Below, one piece after another: positions 23,930-36,647 of a stretch of DNA of 64,000 bases (position 1 is its first letter; each line of letters opens with the position of its first letter). Both the position numbers and the translations under genes were made by a program. The stretch covers positions 12,484,455 through 12,548,454 of the forward strand of contig CM060175.1 in NCBI GenBank assembly GCA_030549775.1. Reading direction: 5' to 3'. The notes below the pieces were generated by a model. The model did no database searches and was not told the DNA's origin. It saw only the letters and a program-made list of their open reading frames with translations. The stretch is from Tamarix chinensis (Eukaryota > Streptophyta > Magnoliopsida > Caryophyllales > Tamaricaceae).

Positions 23930-24460
23930 GTGTGTAGTCTAGCATATATTGTTGTATACATGTGTTGGAGAAGTTTAGAGCCACAAGGAGATCAAGTGAG
24001 AAAATATGGGCCCCTATGTTTGTGAACATGATTCGTGTTTTCTTGGTATACTTGGTCCCATACTATTTTGGAAAAATTTGAGAATTTTGGGAAAAAAAAG
24101 GGCCCTCATTTTTTGTAAACATAGACTATGTTTTTTCCTATTTTATACCATTTTCTTTTATCATTTATGTACTTCCATAAATATATGAGTATGAAACCCT
24201 AGTGACAAGTGGTGTGCTGTCGAACCTATCTAAACTATCCCCTCTTATATTTTCTTATCTTTTTTTAGAGCATTGTGTACTGAGTAATATTGTGAGGATT
24301 TTTTTAATTATCCTTATGTGTGAAATAAAGAACATTTTCCCCCCTATTATTGTGTTTTGATTCTTATCACAATTAGATATTGGAATTTCTTGCATGCTTG
24401 TTAGATCACATATTAGAAATTCACGTTTGGTCAAAATTTTCCCTACAATTAGTATCATGT
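23930..24460 (+). mobile_element. Decayed copia LTR with primer-site remnant
   Basis: Shares with the copia LTRs at 36512-49249 and 54736-55283 the blocks TGTGTTGGAGAAGTTT, the paired 'GTGTTT...TTTTTTCCTATTTT' stretch and GAAACCCTAG, in the same order. Near its end CTACAATTAGTATCATG (24444-24459) looks like an LTR end followed by a mutated TGGTATCA primer site. No internal domain follows; the TRIM at 24644 lies close by. Confidence 0.5.
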
Positions 24461-24643
24461 CTTGGGTGTGTGATCAATTTGTATCACTATGACATTTATA
24501 AGTTTTGAAATTGAGAGATTTGATTATTTTTTTCAAATTTGGGTTCTAGTTTTCCCTTACACTCATCCCTCCCAAAAAAAAAATATTACAAATAAGGGTT
24601 ACAGGCTCAGAGACCTTCACTCCCTTAGTGTACCTAAATGTTT

Positions 24644-25261
24644 TATTGGAAATAAAATTGCTCTTAAGCTATACCCAATTAGAAAGAACCCAATACCATA
24701 TCCATATATAAGCCCAATTAAGGTTCTCTCATAAAATCAATTGGTAATAGGAAGGGTAGCCCACTAGACTTATATATTGATCTAATTCCCTCTTATTTAT
24801 CAATGCGAGAATCTGTTCATACCCGACAATCCTCTCCTCAAACAAACTAACACATAGCCTCCCCTTATCGAGAAAAAAACACTTCATCGAGTTAACTACT
24901 CATCTTTACTATGTTAGTGAGGGCATTCTTTCTGTGGAGCACTACAGTATTACCTTACCTCAAGAGCTCATTTATCTATCTAGACCAACTCGACCTTTTG
25001 AATAGAGTATTAAACAACTTCCATTCACGATTTTGAGGATATTCGCCTAGGTTCTGAACTAGGCTTTGATACCACTTCTTGGAAATAAAATCGGGCCTAG
25101 TCCATGCTTAATTAAAAATAACCCAATACCATATCCATACGTAAGCTCAAGTAAGATTCCATCCTAAAACCAATTAGTAATAGAAGAAGTATCCCTCTAG
25201 ACTTATATATTATTCTAATTCCCTCTTATTTATCAACGTGAAACTTTGTTCGTACCCAACA
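24644..25261 (-). mobile_element. TRIM element, complete, minus strand
   Basis: Two 185-bp direct repeats (24644-24828 and 25077-25261) flank a 248-bp internal region. The target duplication TGTTT is perfect (24639-24643 and 25262-25266). Read on the minus strand, the LTR starts TGTTGGGTACGAAC, and TGGTATCAAAGCC (25062-25074) is a primer site for Met tRNA two bases after the left LTR. TTGAGGAGAGGAT just before the second LTR (24829-24841) is the purine tract. There is no coding capacity, as is usual for TRIMs. Confidence 0.92.
25062..25074 (-). other. TRIM primer-binding site
   Basis: Minus-strand TGGTATCAAAGCC, complementary to the 3' end of tRNA-iMet with one difference from consensus. Confidence 0.88.
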
Positions 25262-25266
25262 TGTTT

Positions 25267-27250
25267 GGATGTCACTACTCAAAATAATTTAGCCACTATA
25301 TGAAATGCACTTACTCTTTTAAACAGTGATAGTATTAGTACAACTTCCTTGTAATGAGTAAATTACAATACTGTTGAAGAGATAACAAGCCCACATTACA
25401 TGTAACGTACAAATAATAAGAATTATACCCAAAAGCATACAACAACATGCAATAACAACATCTAAATAGAAGGATCCCACATTTCAATAAGCAATATTAA
25501 TTTAATCAAAACCTTGGCAAGGGCACTAGAAATACATGCTCCAAATTGTAGAATAATTACAAGATACCAACAAATCCTATCTTGTGCACAACATGGTAAT
25601 TGTTAGATGTCATCAAATGATCTAACCTTTATCAAGCCAATCCTAATCTAATTATTAAAGATGTATTATGGTGGGTGATTAATCAAATTATATCAATCAA
25701 TAATCAAATCTTGAGTGAAATATAATCTCATATCCAATACAATGATTGTCAATGAGGTGTTACCAAATCAAATCACTAAATTCTAAGGCAAAGCTCGCCA
25801 AGGAAGCCACACAACATATCAATCACCCATACTAAACCTTAACACCTATGTCCTTAAGTATGTGTAGCCTCTATAAGGTGCATGGAATAATAAAAATGGG
25901 CCCTTTGACTTGAAAGGCCAACTACGCACTCAAGGGCCTATTCCAAGGCATAAGATCCCTTTCTAAACTTAAGTATTTTTATGTAAATTATTAGTGTCCT
26001 ATTCATTTCCATATTATTAACCAAAGATACCAGGATCCAAAATCAATAACAACTTAACCATCAATCAATTGAATCAAAGAACCATGAGGGTTGCACCATC
26101 ACTAAGCCATCACGACATAGGATTAGCCATACAATTAAAGAATCATAAAGTGTCAAATTTTCACAAAAAGTTATAATAAATCCTACACACCCAATTCAAC
26201 CCCTCTTCTAGAGTGTGGTGCAAAAATAAAAACATGTCCCCATCTTCTATAGAGCTCATATTAGTATTTGTTCGGCTAATATACAAACATTTAAATTAAA
26301 GCATCATAAACAATGAGGAAGAAATCAAAAATCAAAACCCCCATATTATTAATTTATTTTTATTAATGACTAAAATAGATTTTCAAAACCCACCTATTAA
26401 AAATTTGAATCATCCTATGCTAGCAACAAAATGGTTTCAATTCGTCTACCACCTGATCTAATGTCATTATTAATGGAGCTAAACACCAATCCACTGCCTA
26501 CATTGTCTCCCTTCTCATTTTATCCCTAAAAAATTGCTATGCTCTATCGTCCCCTCAACTTTGATTCTTCAGTGGTATATTTATATTATTATAGCAAATA
26601 GGTTATTGTATTTTTAAAGTGTAGTGACTTGCTTAATGCACATTTGTGACTTATGTTTATTGGCATGATATATAATTTATTTTTCTTCTTTACATTACTA
26701 TTCTTATTTGGTGAAACAAATCTTTGCTTTGTTTAAGCATAAAGTTTATTTTGATAATATTGGAATTGGGAGAATCAAAGATTTACATAGCTGTTATGTT
26801 AGGTGAAGCATCAAATTTCATTTTATTTTTCTTTTTGATTCTCCTAAATATAGTAACGTAAATTTTTTCCTATTTCTTGTGATACAATCATATTTATGAG
26901 TGAAATAGTGCATTAGAATGTTCTTAAGTTTTTTTAGCAAGGAATTGACCGTACAATTATACTATAATTGTGTTAATATATTTTATATTCAAATAATTAT
27001 ATATTTTATATTCTTTAGGGCCTAGATTTTAGTTTAGGATAGAAACTCCAAAATTGTTGAGATAACCAAACATCAATTATTTTTATTCATATCACATAGG
27101 CTAATTAGTTGTGCTACGGTGATTATTACTTTTATTTTCATTATGCTACTAATATTTTGTTAAATCCCTTTTGAAATTAATTGCAACTTGCTTTTGTTTT
27201 TTTTTTGTTTGTCATTATCAATGATGTTTAATACCTCATCTATTATTAAA
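25267..27250. other. Intergenic, nothing recognised
   Basis: AT-rich unique-looking DNA without coding motifs, clear terminal repeats or RNA genes. Confidence 0.5.
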
Positions 27251-27256
27251 ATAAAG

Positions 27257-27435
27257 TTTTTAAAGATTTTTATGATAAATTTTAACTATTAATATATTTA
27301 ACTATGCTTAAAAGTTATAAAAAATAGCATTAAAGTACTTTTCAATATGAAAGTAAAAAATATTTTCTTAAAGCATAATACTTTATATTTTATAAAAAAT
27401 TAATAGTCAAAATTTATTATTAAAATTTATAAGAA
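27257..27435. mobile_element. Hairpin MITE candidate
   Basis: Left arm about 27257-27296 (contains TTTTTATGATAAATTTTAAC) and right arm about 27399-27435 (contains AATAGTCAAAATTTATTATT) are imperfect inverted repeats. Inner pairing includes ATGCTTAA (27306 region) with TTAAAGCAT (27370 region). There is no coding capacity. Family and target duplication are not resolved. Confidence 0.5.
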
Positions 27436-28199
27436 TTCCTGTTTAGAGATGAAAGCAGCATGGATTAAACATCTAGATTTAACCTCTCAAAACACAAAAA
27501 AGAAAAGAAAAAGAATCAACTAGAGTACCGTTGATGGCGCATTATAACAAAATTTGGAAACTAGTTTTGGTAGTTGGCAAGTAAGGGTGCCTTTGAGTAA
27601 ATTCGCTGTCCGTCACATTCAACTTAAACAAAACTCAAAACTACGGGCTTGGGGCATGAGCAACTTCATGATCTTTTATGGTACACGCTGACAAATAGAC
27701 TGGGCAGCAAATAGATATATTTCTCAGCTTATTACTTCATCCATAAGATCATGCGTATATGGCGGTAGAAATCTTACCAATGAAGGAAATAAATTTAAAT
27801 TTTAAGTAAAGAATTATTCTTTCAGATTTTAATTGTAAATAATTTTTATAGTATACTAATTTACATTATGATATAAAATTAAAAAAACAATATGCTTTAT
27901 ATTATGAATAAGAAGTAAACAAAATGAAACGGAATTAATTCACACGGGTCTATTCATTTAGCTACTTTATCCCAGTCCGAGGTAGTAAAGCTTCTATTCC
28001 CAATCCCAATTCAATCGAAATTAATTGAGAATGGAAAGAGAAATGGCTAAAAAGTAAAAACGGACAAATTAGAAAATGGATATGAAGGCTATGAAGCGAA
28101 CCTTATTGGTAAGGAAGGGCACTTTCAAAAGAAATCAAGCAAACCGGTGGAAGGAGCAAGTGGGGGGATTGATTGTTGTTTTCTCCGAGTCGGAGAGAA

Positions 28200-29188
28200 C
28201 CCCCACCCCAAGAGGGCCAGCACAGAGCTCCAACTGTCTCTTCTCCTCTCACTACTGGCTCTCCTCTTTGGGCCGTCCCTATCTAGAATCGTTTCTTGAT
28301 CTCTTCCTACAGGTTCCCCTCTCTCTTACTACTTTTTTACTGTTCCTGTATTGTTTGAACAGTGAATATTTTGAATTTGTATCGTGTAATTTGCATTTAT
28401 GCTTGAATTTCGACCTGGGTAGTCATTATTTTTGTCTAATCTAAGTGGCTTTGTACCCAAAGTGGTTGATTTCTTGCTTAATTTGTGGTGTCTGACTTGT
28501 GGCTGTCTTTTCTGTTACTTGCTGACTATACTCAACTGATTAGGGTTCGTTGTATCGTATCCCTCTTTTCGTTTGAGGAAACATTTGGGATTGTGATGTT
28601 TCATGTTTGTGTATAGTAAAGATTGTTAAAATTTTGGGTCTGACTTATAGAACTTGGACTCAACTCTCTGTTCAACTGCACTAAGTATTTGATTGTTGTG
28701 GGACTTCCTCAGTTGATGTGAGCAAAGTTTGTCTCTGGAAATTGTTATGTCCCGCATTACGTGAAATAAAAGGATTTTTTTTTTCCGTAGTTGGGATCAT
28801 TTATGGGCAAGTCTAGTTTTTGATACACTGGTCTATTTCAGATCCAACCAGCCCGGAGGGCGGACGGCCTCATCTTGAGACACTTGGTTTAAAATTTGAC
28901 CAATTGATGTTAAAGGAATTGCTTTCTTGGAAAGCATATAATCCAGATACATTATATTGTTCATATTACGCACTCTGTTGAAGATTCGACTGCTAGATGT
29001 GAGGAAGCTTGTGTTTTCATGTTTGACCGTAAGCTCAGCCCCTGCTTGCTCATGTTCGTATACTGTCCACATTTTTCACTGACAACAAACCACAACAAAG
29101 ACCGCTCAAGCAGCAGAGATTGCAAGTAAGGTCTTCTATTATTGAGTGGTATTTGGTGTTGAGTTGGATTGGGCATTGGCCGATTACT
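28200..29188 (+). promoter_or_regulatory. Inferred 5' UTR with an intron (PEPKR1-like gene)
   Basis: A C+T-rich leader (28215-28312) resembles plant 5' UTRs. A plausible 5'-UTR intron runs from 28313 (ACAG|GTTCCC) to 28841 (TATTTCAG), with T-rich intron-like sequence between. The second leader exon would be 28842-29188. The transcription start was not identified, and no TATA box is convincing. Confidence 0.5.
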
Positions 29189-32100
29189 ATGGCTGTTGCC
29201 ACAAGTGGCAGCAAAAGCAGCAGATCATTGACTCAACCGTTCAATTGTTTCAAGGTTGGGAGCTTAAGTGAGGCTATAATAGATGCTAACCAGACTGCAT
29301 GTCTGAAAAATCGATATATTCTTGGGCAGCAGTTGGGTTGGGGACAGTTTGGTATCATTAGAGAATGTACTGATAAGCTTAATGGAGATGTATTGGCGTG
29401 TAAATCCATACCAAAAGATAGGCTGGTTACACAAGAAGATATGCGCAGTGTGAAGCTTGAAATTGAGATTATGACTAGGCTATCTGGGCATCCAAATGTC
29501 GTGAATCTAAAAGCAGTTTATGAGGAGGAAGATTATGTCCACTTGGTGATGGAACTTTGTGCTGGTGGGGAGCTATATGATCAATTAGAGAAGAATGGAA
29601 AGTACTCAGAGGCTGAGGCCAAGGTTCTCTTTAGGCATTTGATGCAGGTGGTCATGTACTGCCATGACCATGGTGTTGTGCACAGAGATTTAAAGCCAGA
29701 AAATATTCTCTTGGCTACCAAGGCTTCATCATCACCCATCAAGTTGGCTGATTTTGGTCTAGCTACTTACATCAGGCCAGGTAAAAGCATGTCTTCTTCT
29801 CTTCCTGCATCTCTTTCACCTTTCATTGGTCTGCATGAATGCTGGTTGGTTAACTGAAGTTCCTGGATATGTTCAAGCAGGAGAAAGTCTACATGGGACA
29901 GTTGGAAGTCCATTTTACATTGCTCCTGAGGTTTTGGGCGGAGGTTATACCCAAGCTGCAGATGTATGGAGTGCAGGGGTCATTCTGTACATTCTTTTGA
30001 GCGGGAATCCACCATTTTGGGGCAAGACTAAGTCTAGGATATTTGATGCTGTTCGAGCGGCTGATCTTTGGTTCCCATCTGAACCTTGGGACTGCATATC
30101 GGAACCTGCCAAGGAATTGATCAAGAAAATGCTTTGTGTTGACCCTTTAAAGCGTTTGACAGCTCAGCAGGTTTTAGGTTAGTTCTAATATATTGCTTAT
30201 GTAGTGTAGACACTTTTCATATTTATATAGTAGCGTCCTAAACAACATAGGAAGATGGCACTTCACTGTTTACAGCTGTTATAGGTTTGTATTGAGAATA
30301 CCAACAAAAACTGACCCGATTTAAATCCAAGAAATTGTAAACCCAAAACTATTTGACCTATACTTACCCAAGACCTGATACAACCTGAGAATTTGTAAAG
30401 TAGAAACAGACCTGACCCAACCCAATAATTAATTGGCTGATGATTACCCAAGATCCAACATATTATATTAATACTATGATTGAAGACCAATTGGATTAGT
30501 TTACTTATAATTTTATGTGGAAAAAAATATATATTTAATAAAGATTGATAATTTTGTTAATATAGTAATTTATGCTACAATTATTGAGATCACTTTAAGT
30601 CTAAATGAAAATGATGTCATAACAAAATAAAATCCAAAGTTGAAACTTGACATAAGTCCTAATCAATTTTAAATTGTAACTTTGGGGAAAAAAATGATTT
30701 AATCCTAAAACCCAGAAGATCCCAACAAATGACCCAATCTCCTGCACTGTCATTTACCCACGAAGACTATCTAAATTCTAAAATGACCAAAAGTTGTAGT
30801 GACCAGAGCCAAAAACACTTAAATCTTATCCAAGTCAAATGCACTGAAGGGATAAATTATGCTGAATTCGAAAATAACCCACCCTGATCCTAACCCAAAA
30901 TGGTAGAAGAATTCATCATGACCCATATTTGATTCAAAAGGATAGAATAACTTGAAAATACCCAACCTAAACTCGATCTAAGAGGACAAAATGACCCAAG
31001 GTTTCCTAAACGCGAGATGACCGGATACAAACCTAATGCAATCCAAGAAGATAAAATGACCAAGACTACACTATCTCTTATATACCCAGTCCTGCCTGAT
31101 TGTCACTTCTTGTCATAACATTGATTGTAGGTGAAGTAGGGTGCTGAAGGGCATAATACTCCATGTTTTGCAGGGTTTGGGAAGGGATTGAGGCAATTAA
31201 GAATAAGATATACAGGTAGGCAACATTTATGTAGGTATGTAAGAATTGTGTTGAGAACTAGAGTTTTTTTTTTTTTTTTTTTTGGGGGGGGGGTAGTAGG
31301 TTCATACTTCTGTTATCTTAATTTGTAATTTTGAAGCCAATTCCTTTCTGCTTACTTCAGTAGGAGGTTATATGCGTCTTAATCCTCATTTTGTGCAAGT
31401 TATTACTATTACTATTACTATTACTATTGTTATTTGTGTTTCTGTGACAGAATTCTGTTCTTATATTTGTCTAGATCATTCATGGATGGGAGAAGAGTCC
31501 CTGGGTTTGGAAGAACCGCATGAATTTCAAACACCCTCTCAGAGCCACTTGGAGTCCCAGGAAGGTTCCCATTCTGTCACATTTATGTCCAGGGGCCAGG
31601 ACTTCAGTTTTGACACCAGGTCACACTCACATGGTGAACCTCAGTTCGCATGCAGATCATCCTTTTCTGGGTTCCTTGTGGAGCCATCAACACCATGCCT
31701 TATATCTGCTGAATTTCCTTTCCGTTACAGTGACGAGTTAGCTTCTGAAGAATTTTCAACCCCTATGTCTTCCATGCCTAGTTTTGCATTTTTTACTCCT
31801 TCCTGTGAAATCAAGTTTGGAGGCCACACAGTAGATCAGTCGGCCAATTTAGCGAGGGTTGCTGCAGTTCAGACAGGTATATATATATTCACACACATAC
31901 GTAGCCAATTCATATGTCACCTTCCTATGCTAAAAGTCTGCTTCCATTCATTACGCAGAGGCAGGATTTGGAGGGATGTTTATGCCTCCCAATTCTTCAC
32001 CTTGTTTAGTGAATGAAACTGGGGATATGAAACAAGTAACAGCTGATGCTAAGAGAATGGAAGGATCTGGGTGTAGGACGTCTGCCACCCTCAACAAGAG

Positions 32101-32227
32101 GAACCGAACAATCAGTCTTGGCGAGTTTGATCAGCTTAATATCATGGTGACTGAATCAATTATTCGATGGGCATCATGCACTAATCTACCATCGGCTGCG
32201 TCACTTAGGTCTTCCCTTGTATGCTGA
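29189..32227 (+). CDS. PEPKR1: PEPKR1-like serine/threonine protein kinase (4 coding exons)
   Basis: Joined exons 29189-29780, 29881-30177, 31475-31876 and 31959-32227 give 519 residues; all junctions are GT-AG and keep frame. The kinase domain spans about residues 43-300. Glycine loop LGWGQFG is at 49-55, ATP lysine K72 (ACKSI), alpha-C Glu about E91, HRDLKPEN at 165-172, DFG at 188-190 and APE at 212-214, so it is a catalytically complete RD kinase. The C-terminal ~220 residues are Ser/Pro/Phe-rich and carry no EF hands. It is therefore not a calcium-dependent CDPK but of the related PEPCK-related group that shares the CDPK-type catalytic domain. Length and the motif RYILGQQLGWGQFG fit Arabidopsis PEPKR1 from memory. 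The ATG at 29189 is the first in frame; upstream in-frame codons offer only a TTG. Family substrates are not established from sequence. It is surrounded by repeats but shows no lesion. Confidence 0.9.
29781..29880 (+). other. Kinase intron 1 (100 bp)
   Basis: CCAG|GTAAAA to TTCAAGCAG|GAG, splitting the glycine codon just after the DFG segment (phase 1). Reading through it adds spurious residues and a stop near 29856, so it must be removed. Confidence 0.9.
30178..31474 (+). other. Kinase intron 2 (1,297 bp) with repeat-like content
   Basis: Donor TTTTAG|GTTAGT, acceptor TTTGTCTAG|ATC; it restores VLDHSWM at the end of the kinase domain. Inside, 30300-31080 is a degraded array of ACCTGACCCAA/GATCCAA-like short motifs, then a T run and G run at 31264-31292 and an (ATTACT)n run at 31399-31428 near the acceptor. 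Confidence 0.85.
31877..31958 (+). other. Kinase intron 3 (82 bp)
   Basis: GACAG|GTATAT to ATTACGCAG|AGG, phase 1. Without splicing the frame meets a stop near 32016; with splicing it continues to the TGA at 32225-32227 and gives a Ser/Thr-rich tail. Confidence 0.85.
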
Positions 32228-33930
32228 GACATTGGCCTGACTGCGTGAAGGGTCGTGGGTGAGCGACTTTTGACTATCCCTAACTGCTAAAACATGTGTG
32301 CTCATTGTAGTGTTTGCTGTGTTGTGCCGAAGTATTGTGTTTTGGTTTTTCATCTTGATTTATGTTAGGTGGTATCATGTAAGTCATGTCTAATTTCTGA
32401 TTTCGGAGAGAGATGATATTCTTTTGGTTGCTTGAGCTGGAACACAGGCTTTTCTCAAAAGGTTAAGTTGGTTGTCTTGTCAAAAGGTTGGTTTTTATGT
32501 CCAAGTCTGTACAAAAATTCTCGAATATGTATAACGCTTCTGTTATTTTTGTTTTGGTGACAATGTTTTAGTAGTAGTCTTTTTAATTCCTCCGATTTGA
32601 AGTTTGAACCTGTCAAGAATAGTTAACGTATTCCTGCCTGGATGAGATATACAGGATCCTTGCCTAACAAACAAATTTTCTGCTCATGCCTAATAAGATG
32701 TTCTGACCGGAAGTTGATGCATTAAAAGTTTAAAACAGTATGCTAGATTGATTATACAGGTAACAGGTCAACCGGTTGATGAACGAATTTCTCTCTAAAT
32801 TATTTCTTTGTTTTCAGAATATCTAGTTAAGCCAGTAAATAACTGCATGCCTATATCAGCAGCTTGGATACCTTTGGCACCTACGATCATATTAGACAAG
32901 ATTATTACTTCCTTTCATCCGTGAATGGGTAAAGAAATCAACCATCATTTTAGTATCTCTCGAATTTTAATCCTCATAAACCGTGTATTTGAAATGATAA
33001 TTAGTTCTATAGAAGTATTCATTTCGGTTCAAACAAATGCTTAATTAAATGAGTACTTTCCAAAGATTTTTTTCCCTATTTTAAATTCATCTGCGTAATT
33101 CCATCCAAACAAAGGTCTATTTTAAAATATCTTCTATTTTAGATTTGGTCTAAATAAAGATCCGTTAATTAATGTGTTTAAACAATGATTAAACTATTTA
33201 AAGAAATATTCATTTTAATGCAAATAAAGCCTAATTAAATAGGTATTTTTTGGGAAGAAAATTTCATCTATTTTAAATAGACTTTGTAATACATGAGACA
33301 TTTTCCTTTTCTATTACCTTATACCAAATGAGCAATAATTTTTTTTTATACTTACAACTCATTTAAAAAGTAAATTCTTATAGATTATTGTTATTGCATT
33401 AATAAATAATTTTGTAAAGGCTCTGCTTAGGAGAAAACTAAAAACCAACAGAAAGCAAATTGAAATGTCATTTATTGATTTTTCTTACATTAAAAAACAT
33501 TGTTGTAAAAAAAAAAAAATCCTAATACATCTTATAAGAGTTACCTTAAAGGATATGTTATATCAAAATATTTCTCAGGACGACAAATGCTAAATGTTCG
33601 AGAATGGAGTCGACCTACTGACTCACGCTACTAGAATGTTGGTGTTTGTGCTATACAGTGGGCAGGGGGTCTAATTCTACCATATCACGGGGGTTATACA
33701 GTGATTTACAGGCTGTGGTATAGCTGGTACAGCAAAGTGGGGTAAAAAGTAGGGTGGTATAGTTATAAATAAGTAAAAAAAATATTTTAAAAAAATTATC
33801 TTTAATTTTACCAGTTGAAAAATAAAAATAATTATATCAAAATGTTGTTGAGATTTTTTTCTTCTATAAATAGACACATTGATATATATTTAATGTAATT
33901 TTTTTAATAGTATAATATAAATACAACAGT
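32228..33930. other. 3' UTR then intergenic DNA
   Basis: 32228 to about 32600 is probably the kinase 3' UTR (T/G-rich); no unambiguous AATAAA was seen. Beyond it lies AT-rich intergenic DNA with no coding signal. A short G-rich stretch at 33660-33770 (GGTATAGCTGGTACAGC) looks repeat-like but was not classified. Confidence 0.4.
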
Positions 33931-33939
33931 GAAAAAATA

Positions 33940-34190
33940 TCAATACAAATATTAGTATATAACAATGGTGAAAATCAATACAATAGTAGTGAAATATTAA
34001 CGGTAATAATGAATTAGTTTATTGTTAGGATTTGATGCACATCAATAGGTATATTATATTTCTACCTTAATCATTATTACCGTTGATATTTGACCATTAT
34101 TATTATTGATATTTTACTATTATCACTATTGATATTTACTATTACTGCATTGACTTTTACCATTGTTATGTATTAATATTTGTTTTGGTA
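33940..34190. mobile_element. Imperfect inverted-repeat (MITE-like) element
   Basis: Left arm about 33945-34012 (TAACAATGGTGAAAATCAAT, AACGGTAATAATGA) pairs with right arm about 34065-34187 (TCATTATTACCGTTGATATT, TTGACTTTTACCATTGTTAT). Some internal units are repeated in the longer right arm. Ends and target duplication are not resolved. Confidence 0.5.
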
Positions 34191-34479
34191 GGTTCATATC
34201 CTTACTGACTTATGTCACAAGACAAGATATTGGGTAGACGATAATGTACGAAAATGTATTTGTATTTGACACTATTGATCAAGTTATCAATACTATTGCT
34301 AACTAGGAAGGACTAGCTCTAATGACACACTCGATAGAAATGCTAGATGTTAGTCATGTCATTACAACCCGTTACTATATGTTATTTGCATACTACTCAT
34401 TGAATGCATGCAATTCATTCCTATATTTAGTAGTGCAACATGAAATTCAAGGTTCTGAACATGAAGTGACTATATGGTT

Positions 34480-35190
34480 TTTGCAAGACATGCGTCACTA
34501 CATATCGGTATGTGGATATTTTATATCTTTTCTTTCCATATCAATATTATAACAATGCTAGTTCTTATAATAATTTTTTTAATAGCTATATCTCTTGGAT
34601 AATTTTTCACTCCCACCACTGCATACAAATTAGAATAGATACCATGCTAGTAGCATTTTAACATGAAATATACTATATTCTTCAAAATTCTAATAATGAC
34701 GCTATTTGGTACATGATGACATACAAGAACTACATCCTTTTTCTTTGGACTCAACTTTTATCTAGAATTGGTGTAATATTTTCTTAGTTTATTTGTATTT
34801 GACATTTGATACATGCACATGATAAATTTTTATTGATTATATGAATTTTGCAAGACATAAGTCACTACATATCGGAATAAACTTTTATCTAGAATGGATT
34901 CCATACTTTTTTCTTATTTTATTTATATCTGACCATTGAAACGTGTTGAAAAATGAATTTTCATTATTTTGTGTGCGTCATCTATCTTTGGACTCAACTT
35001 TTATCTAGAATGTATTAGTACTTTTTTCTTAGTTTATTTGTATATAACCATTGAAATGTGTTAAAAAGTAAATTTTTGTTGATTTGTTTGTATTATCTAT
35101 CTTCAAACTCAAATTTTATCTAAGATTATTGTAATTTTTTCTGAGATTATTTGAATTCAACCTTTGAAATATATGCATGACGAATTTTCC
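34480..35190. repeat. ~120-bp tandem repeat array
   Basis: ACTTTTATCTAGAAT recurs at about 34754, 34880, 34998 and (diverged) 35112, spacing 115-126 bp, each followed by TTTTTTCTTA-TTTAT and ACC(A/T)TTGAAA blocks. TTGCAAGACAT...GTCACTACATATCGG occurs at 34481 and 34849, about three units apart. No coding function was recognised. Confidence 0.6.
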
Positions 35191-35369
35191 CCTATTTGTG
35201 TTCATTTCCTTGTTACTCTGCCATGATGGGTTAAGTATCTGACGTATGTAAATTAGATATACTTATATGTTTTTTAGCTTAAGTATCTTAGTGTTCAGTG
35301 TTCAATGTGAGTTGGATGATATTTTCTTAATCATGAGATAAAATAAAAACTACATTATATAATTGTAAC

Positions 35370-36511
35370 ATACATATTTTAATCAAAGTACACAACCATA
35401 CATTAATAAATCAAGCTCTATCCAAATGCCCACGCGTACGCCCACGCCTACACGCCTAGCTACAGTACCTCCTAAATTATGTACAAGATTTTCAATGCAT
35501 GTAAATAGTTTCTAATAATTTGGTGTTGGCTCACCCCTCCAATAGAAATGACGAAGAGTTTTACGTGCTTTTGTTAAGGTGTCTTTCAGTGGAAATTTCA
35601 TGCTTATCATTTGGATGTTCAACCAAATATTCCTTTATCATTGCCAACACTTACCTATGACTTCTAGTAACATACTAATCCATATAGTCATAAGCCACAT
35701 CCCATGGGTATTGAGCCGATGTTTCGAAAACATCTGATTCCAATATGTTTTTATGCTTCAAGAACCATTAGCTAAGCATGTGTGTGTAATGAATTTTGGG
35801 TTTCTTGAGGGAAACTTCTGTACGTGTTCCTAGTGGGCTTGATAGGCTCCTCAAGGATCATTTTTGTATATCTAAACTAGCGTACCACTCAATCTAGCAT
35901 ATACAGTTCAAATTTATTCAAATAGTGTAAACTACTATGATATAATACCATAGGATAATTCCTATACTGATTAGCTACTCCATATGGATTACAAATGATG
36001 TATCACAAAAAGTTAAACTAAATATGGATATCACTATATTGTAAGAATATGATAATTTGAACATACCTTTGACACAAGCATAAGATTAATCTTATTATGA
36101 AATTACTCAAGCTTCTTCAATTTATTATCGAATTTATGCCCACAAAACCACCTCATACAATGAGGTTGGTTGGGATCATAATCAGATCGTTACACTCCAA
36201 ACCTTAGAAAGCATTCATAAATCCATGTTTGTTATAGTATTCATTTGTGAGAATTATAAGTAATGAATCTAAGTATGTAGTATATATATTAATTATAAAA
36301 TTACCTATAATAGAGTGACATATCGCAACATCTAAGCACAGTCAGCTCTAGAAGCCATACCAAGCTATCGATATAGAAAAGAATGTGTGGGTGCACCTTA
36401 TGCATAACCTTCAATATGACTAAGATCTTAGAAAATGAGGATATAGTATGGATTAAATTTATCAACCAAATTATCCACAAATAATGATAGTGTGTGTTTT
36501 GAGTGAATATT
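35370..36511 (-). pseudogene. Plant-mobile-domain (PMD) protein relic, 3' part
   Basis: On the minus strand, 36511-36300 reads DLSHIEGYA-x-GAPTHSFLYR then GMASRADC. This matches the PMD block with a Trp/Ala-Gly-Ala core followed by LYR. Near 35560-35440 it reads FYWRGEPTPNY-stop-KLFTCIENLVHNLGGT. PMD genes are TE-associated or domesticated plant genes (MAIL/MAIN family). Many stops are present. The 5' parts lie at 55284-55473 and 58862-59330, separated by the copia element and solo LTR E. Confidence 0.65.
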
Positions 36512-36647
36512 TGAGCACAACATAATATTATGTTGGTTTGTATATGTGTAACACCCCCAAAATTCACTACTGAAAAATTTTGTTTAGTTAAAAGAAAATT
36601 AGCGGAAGCAAATTAATAAACCGTGAACTTTGGGAGTATTACCGCCA

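Noticed and set aside
24644..25261. Cassandra TRIM
   Set aside because: The LTRs show no 5S rRNA-like promoter segment.
28076..28444. Open frame of 122 codons just upstream of the kinase
   Set aside because: It crosses the leader and the likely 5'-UTR intron donor at 28313 and has no recognisable domain.
29120..29188. N-terminal extension of the kinase
   Set aside because: The in-frame upstream codon at 29120 is TTG, not ATG; the first ATG is 29189.
29189..32227. Calcium-dependent protein kinase (CDPK)
   Set aside because: The catalytic domain is CDPK-like, but the spliced C-terminus has no EF-hand loops and no recognisable autoinhibitory junction.
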